Under the pieces are notes generated by a model. It worked only from the letters and a program-made list of their open reading frames with translations. It had not been told where the DNA came from and did not search any database. This document shows positions 9,101 to 11,553 of a stretch of DNA of 11,553 nucleotides, piece after piece (the stretch's first letter is position 1; each line of letters begins with the position of its first letter). Position numbers and translations under genes: made by a program. The stretch is from Phoronis ovalis (lineage: Eukaryota; Phoronida; Phoronidae): NCBI GenBank assembly GCA_028565635.1, contig JAOXYB010052279.1, positions 1-11,553 on the forward strand, written 5' to 3'.

Positions 9101-10170
9101 AGTTTTGCTTGCATGCCTCGATTACCAAACATCATTGTCACTTCATAGAGTAACAAACACGTGATGTCACAGCAGTGCCGATTTTACGCCCTTCCCTAAA
9201 AAAATAAAATATTTTGAATATTTAATTGTAACTAACAGTTTACAAATTATATAAAACGTAGATAAATTATTTTGTGTAAAGACTATTCTTTTTCTTAACT
9301 CTTCTGAATCATTAGTTAAAGTTCTGTTGATTTTAGAAATGTAAACATTGTATACAATGTATACAATGTATACAATGTGGGTAAAACAACTGTGATATCG
9401 AAGACCATATTTGTGGGTACTCTCATGATATGATTTACAGGTGTTTTCCTTGTTTTGTTATATAGTGACTGGTCAAACCTTGAGTGCAACCGGTTACAGG
9501 GAACTTATAATGGGAATTTGCAAAACAGGAACTATTCTTAAATACAGGACTTTAAAAAATGCTGAAGTTTGAAATTCTGTTACTACTATATCAATCACGC
9601 TGATAAAAAATGCTTCAATTTTTTCTCTACTAAAACGTTAAAAATAACGAACAAATTTCAGTGTGACATGGAAGAGTGGGATATACTTTGGTTCATTTCC
9701 GCGATGAATTATAGGATAGCTTGGTTTCGTTTCGCCACACTATTTTAGTGGGTGCAGATAGTGTATTTAAGACGCTGAAAATGTTAATGCTATATGGTAA
9801 ATTAATGTGATAATTAATTACAACAGCACAAATTAAAACAAGTTATTGCGTATGACCAAGTACAAAGCGCCGTTCTATACAAATTCATGTGGTGTGTACC
9901 GCTTAAACTGCAGTTAATACATGAACAAATGATGCGCGTTTTTCTTCAATTTCAGCTCAGTCAACTAAAGACAATGGTATTGATGGTTGGACTTTCCTGT
10001 TCACCGGATGTCCATGTCCTTGGGATCCTGCTGGTGCTGATTTCTCTTGTGCCTGTTGCCAAAATCTTGGATGTGGTTGTGATGTGGCTCACAAAAATCA
10101 ATGTGTCCAATGTGGTCGTCCTGATCTTTGCGGTAAAAAGCCAGAAATATATGGGCCACCTTTGAATTAA
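33..10170 (+). CDS. VWDE-like secreted multidomain protein (VWD, EGF, Thr-rich linker, two ten-Cys modules), 3' part of gene, 16 exons
   Basis: I spliced this gene by hand. The exons are 33-109, 549-612, 855-1052, 1502-1713, 2010-2154, 2364-2487, 4929-5095, 5219-5324, 5713-5875, 6207-6312, 6597-6717, 6809-6933, 7142-7250, 7462-7603, 7897-8033 and 9956-10170. Every intron is GT...AG, every junction keeps phase, and together they give 736 residues plus TAA. The start codon and signal peptide are upstream of the window. Domains: VWD about 11-183 (GDPH 15-18, GICG 147-150, Asp/Asn-rich loop 153-160); Cys/helix region 185-365; EGF-like 378-404; VWDE-type tail 420-573; Thr-rich linker 574-599; ten-Cys modules 625-663 and 684-724. 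VWD and EGF domains are typical of secreted or matrix glycoproteins, and possible N-glycosylation sites are N266, N298 and N529. The exact role is unknown. Alternatives are another VWD/EGF matrix or shell-associated protein. Confidence 0.88.
110..548 (+). other. Intron 1
   Basis: This 439-base intron has the donor GTAAGT and the acceptor TTATTCAG. I see no gene in it. The stretch about 296-446 has a different composition and contains loosely repeated CTCTAAACAAG-like segments, so it may be an old transposon remnant. I cannot name a family. Confidence 0.8.
549..612 (+). CDS. Exon 2: VWD domain
   Basis: This 64-base exon encodes AYHLYNVGEYTMHKSTKRPFE (residues 27-47), after a split Ala codon shared with exon 1. 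The pattern Y-x-x-x-x-x-G-E-Y-x-M followed by FE matches the second strand of VWD domains, where the chain reads roughly Y..G.CEYVL...FEV. The donor is GTAAGT. Confidence 0.88.
855..1052 (+). CDS. Exon 3: VWD domain core
   Basis: The exon is in phase 0 at both ends and holds 66 codons (residues 48-113). It begins LQIRTWTCW and contains CICAIAVREGNDVVTIDMC, the Cys-containing strand pair typical of VWD domains in VWDE-like proteins. It ends DPSGKWFQ just before the donor GTATAT. The acceptor is TTTTTCCAG. Introns 2 (613-854) and 3 (1053-1501) flank it, and I see no gene or clear repeat in either. Confidence 0.88.
1053..1501 (+). other. Intron 3
   Basis: This 449-base intron runs from donor GTATAT to acceptor ATTATTTTTAG. 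It contains open frames running in from the exons on both strands, but none has a domain. I see no RNA gene or repeat. Confidence 0.8.
1502..1713 (+). CDS. Exon 4: VWD calcium-site region
   Basis: The exon encodes residues 114-183 plus two bases of a split Arg codon. It contains EGICGTFDNNGNNDFTL (GICG at residues 147-150). GLCG/GICG followed by an Asp/Asn-rich loop and DF is the strongest VWD signature and forms the calcium-binding loop in VWF D assemblies. It ends FPKRFFESW, the usual end of the domain, at the donor GTAAAA. Confidence 0.9.
1714..2009 (+). other. Intron 4
   Basis: This 296-base A/T-rich intron has the donor GTAAAA and the acceptor ATTAACAG. I see no gene, RNA or repeat in it. 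Confidence 0.75.
2010..2154 (+). CDS. Exon 5: post-VWD Cys segment
   Basis: The exon completes a split Arg and encodes residues 185-232. These include GTSLFDKVP and the short Cys cluster YCKCQSATGTVDC (C-x-C-x7-C). In VWDE-like proteins the VWD domain is followed by a similar serine/Cys stretch. It ends VKK in phase 0 at the donor GTATTT. Confidence 0.85.
2364..2487 (+). CDS. Exon 6: basic then acidic linker with possible furin site
   Basis: The exon encodes residues 233-273 after the acceptor TTATGTACAG. A basic stretch ending R249-I-R-R252 is followed by an acidic segment, DLDTDEED, and the possible N-glycosylation site NYT (N266). RIRR fits the furin-type consensus R-x-[KR]-R, so cleavage between the VWD part and the rest is possible (inference). 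The donor GTGATA is weak. If it were not used, the frame would run to a stop at 2526-2528. Confidence 0.85.
2805..2955 (+). repeat. Left terminal inverted repeat with ~22-bp subunits
   Basis: Subunits resembling TCGTTGAGCATTCACC recur at about 2826, 2847, 2868 and onward, becoming weaker to the right. Their order mirrors the right arm at about 3922-4079. Confidence 0.75.
3141..3510 (+). repeat. Two-copy direct repeat inside the element (about 140-190 bp each)
   Basis: Copy A is at about 3141-3279 and copy B at about 3333-3510. Both start with CCATAACTGACCAA and ATTTTAATTTTGTT, share CGATTG.GAAAAAGTG and end in a 27-base block GATGGGAAACT...CCCCAGCG. Copy B is longer because it holds an extra segment containing TTACGCAAAAAT twice. 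Confidence 0.8.
3253..3323. repeat. Strong hairpin-forming inverted repeat
   Basis: The arms at 3253-3279 and 3297-3323 are complementary at 24 of 27 positions around a 17-base spacer. The arms carry GATGGGAAACT and CCCCAGCG. A third copy of the arm, in direct orientation, lies at 3484-3510. The structure lies inside intron 6 and would be transcribed with the host gene. Confidence 0.85.
3922..4079 (-). repeat. Right terminal inverted repeat with ~22-bp subunits
   Basis: Read on the minus strand, this arm begins CACCGACTATCACACG and repeats motifs such as CCAAATTCGTTTGAAATTCA and TTCGTTGAGCATTCACC. It aligns along most of its length with the left arm. Confidence 0.75.
4310..4722. repeat. Tandem array of imperfect palindromes, period about 50 bp
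   Basis: Units of the form GAATAAGGAAAAAGGAACC followed by its near complement TTTCCTTTTCCTTATTCGAT recur at about 4324, 4424, 4471, 4522, 4603, 4655 and 4701, separated by short spacers such as TTTTGAG. Purine-rich and pyrimidine-rich halves alternate, so each unit can fold back. No coding signal is convincing; open frames here are low-complexity and occur on both strands. Confidence 0.8.
4929..5095 (+). CDS. Exon 7: post-VWD Cys/helical region
   Basis: The exon completes a split Asp and encodes residues 275-329. Visible features are KAKQICNDTLYKSSLMKRC and VQSIIDDCVEDLK, a Cys-spaced helical segment typical of the region after VWD in VWDE-like proteins and loosely like C8 domains. N298 is a possible N-glycosylation site (NDT). 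The acceptor is CCGTTTTAG and the donor GTAATT. Confidence 0.86.
5219..5324 (+). CDS. Exon 8: end of post-VWD helical region
   Basis: The exon encodes residues 330-364 plus one base. The text ISDDLEFAKTGLNKLEDMC continues the helical pattern of exon 7 and its last Cys. The acceptor is ATTTGTTAG and the donor GTACGT. Intron 7 (5096-5218) is only 123 bases and holds nothing else. Confidence 0.85.
5325..5712 (+). other. Intron 8
   Basis: This 388-base A/T-rich intron holds one notable item, a perfect 8-bp stem at 5552-5559 / 5563-5570 (ACTGCTGT, loop GAT). There is no gene in it. Confidence 0.75.
5713..5875 (+). CDS. Exon 9: EGF-like domain
   Basis: The exon encodes residues 366-418 with split codons at both ends. 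Cys residues at 378, 382, 388, 393, 395 and 404 give C-x3-C-x5-C-x4-C-x-C-x8-C, a short tenascin-type EGF-like repeat with the sequence NQGKCTCNAGLTGSDC. It lacks the Asp/Asn pattern of calcium-binding EGF domains. It follows the VWD part, as in VWDE proteins. Confidence 0.9.
5876..6206 (+). other. Intron 9
   Basis: This 331-base A/T-rich intron runs from donor GTATTT to acceptor TATTTTTCAG. I see nothing else in it. Confidence 0.75.
6207..6312 (+). CDS. Exon 10: VWDE-type tail, RRRPC motif
   Basis: The exon completes a split Arg and encodes residues 420-454. The text GHCNIRRRPCQTAFLTANNL with a later C resembles the C-D-x-R-x-RPC segment that follows the EGF repeat in VWDE-like proteins. 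It ends in phase 0 at GTAACA. Confidence 0.82.
6597..6717 (+). CDS. Exon 11: VWDE-type tail
   Basis: The exon encodes residues 455-494 plus one base. ESYREVACNLGLPRAG is a recognisable strand-Cys segment of the VWDE-type tail. The acceptor is GTGTTTTAG and the donor GTCAGT. Intron 10 (6313-6596) has no feature I can support. Confidence 0.83.
6809..6933 (+). CDS. Exon 12: SNDG...WSEE...YDGLC segment
   Basis: The exon encodes residues 496-536. The text VSVSNDGKIWSEESMFLAYD, followed by GLCQNC, is a distinctive motif of the VWDE-type tail, an Ig-like/TIG-like strand pattern S-N-D-G-x-x-x-S-E. N529 (NNS) is a possible N-glycosylation site. Intron 11 (6718-6808) is only 91 bases, the shortest in the gene. 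Confidence 0.87.
7142..7250 (+). CDS. Exon 13: small Cys-rich CYxxGE module
   Basis: The exon encodes residues 537-572. The text CLINGRCYANGETAIGNRLK followed by VCDP and a closing W matches the C-x-I-x-G-x-CY-x-x-GE...C-x-x-C-x-P...W module of VWDE-like tails. The third Cys expected two residues before VCDP's Cys appears to be Leu (L558), so one disulfide may be missing or re-paired. The donor is GTAAGT. Confidence 0.84.
7462..7603 (+). CDS. Exon 14: Thr-rich linker and start of ten-Cys module 1
   Basis: The exon encodes residues 574-619. Runs of Thr at 575-594 (17 of 20 positions), broken by ASTT and LAP, form a mucin-like linker likely to carry O-glycans. After K-T-N-P-P comes NWAPLGGKKIERWDIWTK, whose Trp-rich end leads directly into the Cys module of exon 15. 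ACT/ACC codon runs suggest growth by slippage. Confidence 0.86.
7604..7896 (+). other. Intron 14
   Basis: This 293-base A/T-rich intron has the donor GTGAGT and the acceptor TCTATTTAG. It splits the first ten-Cys module; the second module has no intron at the matching place. There is nothing else in it. Confidence 0.75.
7897..8033 (+). CDS. Exon 15: ten-Cys module 1
   Basis: The exon encodes residues 621-665. The Cys positions 625, 627, 636, 638, 639, 644, 646, 654, 657 and 663 give C-x-C-x8-C-x-CC-x4-C-x-C-x7-C-x2-C-x5-C. The texts TGCVCYFD, CACC and QCVKCG stand out. I do not recognise a named Pfam family for it. It is repeated in exon 16. The donor is GTAAGT. Confidence 0.9.
8437..8442 (-). 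terminator. Possible polyadenylation signal of the FUNDC1-like gene
   Basis: On the minus strand this reads AATAAA, about 100 bases after the TGA of the nested gene. A second AATAAA lies at 8402-8407. In A/T-rich DNA such hexamers are common, so the call is weak. Confidence 0.35.
8544..9044 (-). CDS. FUNDC1-like FUN14-domain protein, intronless (probable retrogene)
   Basis: This is an intact 166-codon ORF with TGA two codons before the ATG, A at -3, and no break. Residues about 56-158 match the FUN14 domain: MILGVSTGWSMGYLVTKLGK, LLGGSIVLLNFMYHSDFVNL, TNKATN and NIYVTGGIFAGIVLGI line up with the GGVTGW, GGGFLLLQIASHSGYV and QNIVISSGFVGG motifs of FUNDC1. Three hydrophobic segments (about 57-73, 77-93, 142-156) fit the usual membrane topology. 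FUNDC1 is a mitochondrial outer-membrane mitophagy receptor. Here the N-terminus is longer and Cys-rich (C7, C9, C10, C15), and the LIR position reads M25-E-H-L28 in place of Y-x-x-L. Lack of introns and location inside a host intron suggest a retrocopy, though no poly(A) tract is visible. The intact frame argues that it is expressed; function is unproven. Confidence 0.85.
   Translation of the reverse strand: MPSYKRCPCCFATFCLANKEDENEMEHLDIHRSARHCSCTVTMARSNLAFGSPKEQMILGVSTGWSMGYLVTKLGKHVIFLLGGSIVLLNFMYHSDFVNLDCQELSDAVKRFETRHITKHTNKATNVTLAFKKLLTFCNQNIYVTGGIFAGIVLGIESAKTISKIL
9159..9170 (-). promoter_or_regulatory. E-box plus CRE-like site upstream of the FUNDC1-like gene
   Basis: The sequence CACGTGATGTCAC, about 115 bases upstream of the nested ATG, joins the E-box CACGTG (9159-9164) to a one-mismatch CRE-like TGATGTCA. 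Its place is right for a proximal promoter. This is motif matching only. Confidence 0.3.
9345..9377. repeat. 16-bp perfect palindrome and three 9-bp tandem units
   Basis: ACATTGTATACAATGT (9345-9360) is a perfect palindrome, and TATACAATG is repeated three times (9351-9359, 9360-9368, 9369-9377). This is probably a short microsatellite-like tract. Confidence 0.9.
9956..10170 (+). CDS. Exon 16 (last): ten-Cys module 2 and stop
   Basis: The exon encodes residues 667-736 and TAA. Module 2 has Cys at 684, 686, 697, 699, 700, 705, 707, 715, 718 and 724, the same ten positions as module 1 with two extra residues in one loop (x10 instead of x8). Shared text includes TGC-x-C, CACC, GC-x-C and NQCVQCG. 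After it comes a short tail, KKPEIYGPPLN. The acceptor TTTCAG at 9955 is required: the next AG (9960) would bring a stop at once. Confidence 0.9.
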
Positions 10171-10670
10171 GCTGCGTATTTTGGATGTTTGAAGGACACT
10201 TTAATGTGCAAATATCATTTGGAGTTTCGAGTAATCATATTTGACCTCATATTTTTCATATAGTTAAAATATTTGTTATAATTTTATATAAAATTACTAT
10301 GACATGACAGACAGAGAAACCCATGACGTCTGATATGATTGTCAAATGATGTATATTTCCGTTAAATGAATTACATGTATGTGTTTGATAACTACATAAT
10401 GTTTATATACATGTTCATCTTTTAATACATGCAAAATCTTTATACACATTTATTAACACAATGTACTATTCTTAAAATAGCAATAACCTATACTAATAGC
10501 GACTGTTTATTTGATTCAAACAAACGTTTACAGGTTGTGTGGGAGCAATTTCAACAGCATACGCAACTTGAAAAACTAAAACAGCTGTAAACTACAGTAA
10601 TACATGTCGCATGCCATCATCGCCATCGTATAGGTTGCTCGAGGCAGGCGGTCACAAGTCCTCTTTACTC

Positions 10671-10682
10671 GGGGGGGGGGGG
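10671..10682 (+). repeat. Homopolymer of 12 G
   Basis: An uninterrupted G12 sits in otherwise A/T-rich DNA. Its length may be uncertain in an assembly. Confidence 0.9.
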
Positions 10683-11093
10683 TATTCTTGCATCAGATAT
10701 AAAAAAGTTGAAATATAATCTGAATAATTTCTCTGCATTGTGTCAGAATTTCTCTTGCCATGTTTTGGATTGTAAAAAGCATATTTGGTTAATTGCTTCT
10801 AACATTGGCTTTCTAGAGATATTTTTTGTATGCTTATAAAACAATATTCATATACGAAGAGTTGCTGACTTGATGAGAAACGGTACCAGCACCCTTACTG
10901 TTGCCAATATCGGGATGTTGGAAGATAGATAACCATACTATGACCTAAGTTGCAGTTCTGACATAACATTTCCGTTGTTAGTTCATGGTGGCCATGGACG
11001 CCTTTGACTGATGTAATAAGAATAATGAGAAACATTTGCAGTTGGTTATTCTACGGACGATGAGTACGGGTTAACTGCAAGAAACAGTTTAAT

Positions 11094-11350
11094 TACACTC
11101 ACCAAGTTCGTTTATTAACATTCACAATTATTCGTGGTGTTTATTACCCCGGGCCGCAGCTTTCATTCGGGCATATTGGTTCATCCGGGTCCTTTACCCC
11201 TCAGTTAAAAATAGTCGAAGATGAGTCTTCAATGTACTTCGTGAATGTCTTGTAAATTGTCCGTGCCAGACGAATTAGTGGTGAAACGGTCCAATAACGA
11301 ATTGGGTCTGTGTAAAACGAGTTAGTATAGGTGAGTGTTCAACGAATCTA
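11094..11350. mobile_element. Small inverted-repeat element related to the intron 6 element
   Basis: The left part (about 11094-11145) reads ACTCACCAAGTTCGTTTATT and ACATTCACAATTATTCGT. The right part (about 11235-11350), read on the minus strand, gives TTCGTTGAACACTCACC, CGTTTTACA and AATTCGTTATTGG. The TTCGTT...TCACC subunits are those of the element at 2805-4079. This looks like a short or decayed relative; the edges are rough. Confidence 0.5.
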
Positions 11351-11439
11351 TCTATGTCATAAATGACGGTTATCAGCCCTGTAACACTGAAGTCTGAATA
11401 ATTTTTATATCCGTTAGGGACTGGTCAGAAATTACCACA

Positions 11440-11553
11440 GGGGGGGGGGTGTCACGAATTTTTGTGCCAGGCAAAAGGGGGGGGTCATGAATTTTTGTGC
11501 TCCACGAAAGGGGGGGTTGTAATTTTTTGGGCAGTGATTCTTGAAAAATACCT
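11440..11553 (+). repeat. G-run tandem repeat, period about 33-37 bp, running off the window
   Basis: Units begin with G10 (11440-11449), G8 (11477-11484) and G7 (11510-11516). The first two continue with TCA-x-GAATTTTTGTGC and a short A-rich end; the third keeps only a worn AATTTTTTGGG. There are about three copies, the last one partial. Confidence 0.85.

Larger units (their letters stand above)
8034..9955 (+). other. Intron 15, hosting a minus-strand gene
   Basis: This 1922-base intron lies between the two Cys modules. It holds the FUNDC1-like ORF (8544-9044, minus strand). The flanking stretches 8034-8543 and 9045-9955 contain no other coding region. They hold a 9-bp triple repeat (9351-9377), A/T-rich DNA and possible regulatory sites of the nested gene. 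Confidence 0.85.
10171..11553 (+). other. 3' UTR and intergenic flank, no gene seen
   Basis: After the stop comes A/T-rich DNA fitting a 3' UTR. No AATAAA is seen close by; a variant TATAAA lies at 10287-10292. From about 10500 there is no coding signal. A 12-G run lies at 10671-10682. An inverted-repeat element remnant (about 11094-11350) and a G-run tandem repeat (11440 to the end) are listed separately. Confidence 0.7.

Noticed and set aside
9956-9966. Alternative acceptor at 9960 for the last exon
   Set aside because: Using it gives a stop codon almost immediately. The acceptor at 9955 keeps the Cys module in frame.
1-11553. tRNA, rRNA or other structured RNA gene
   Set aside because: I read both strands for tRNA boxes and conserved rRNA segments and saw none. 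A covariance-model search would settle it.

Overview
The window is eukaryotic genomic DNA. It is AT-rich and holds short exons with GT...AG introns, plus interspersed non-autonomous transposon-like repeats. The protein architecture and repeat style suggest a marine invertebrate, most plausibly a mollusc or related lophotrochozoan. The species call is inference only.

The main content is the 3' part of one multi-exon plus-strand gene. Sixteen exons can be joined in phase from 33 to a TAA stop at 10168-10170. They give 2211 coding bases, or 736 residues, with the N-terminus lying upstream of the window. In order the protein has: a von Willebrand factor type D (VWD) domain (exons 1-4), a post-VWD helical/Cys region (exons 5-8), a six-Cys EGF-like repeat (exon 9), the C-terminal region found in VWDE-type proteins (exons 10-13), a Thr-rich mucin-like linker (exon 14), and two tandem copies of a ten-Cys module (exons 14/15 and 16). 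It is best described as a secreted VWDE-like (von Willebrand factor D and EGF domain) extracellular protein. Residue numbers below count from the first codon seen in the window.

The large last intron (8034-9955) hosts a second gene on the minus strand: an intronless, intact 166-codon ORF (8544-9044) with a clear FUN14 domain, a FUNDC1-like mitochondrial outer-membrane protein and probable retrogene. Its N-terminus keeps a recognisable trace of the FUNDC1 LC3-interacting region, but the key Tyr is replaced by Met.

Intron 6 (2488-4928) is inflated by two repeats: a ~1.28-kb element with long terminal inverted repeats built of ~22-bp subunits (about 2805-4079), which carries a strong internal hairpin, and a ~50-bp-period array of A/T-rich imperfect palindromes (about 4310-4722). 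The 3' flank (10171-11553) has no gene that I can support. It holds a 12-G run, a second smaller inverted-repeat element related to the intron 6 one, and a G-run tandem repeat that continues off the end of the window.
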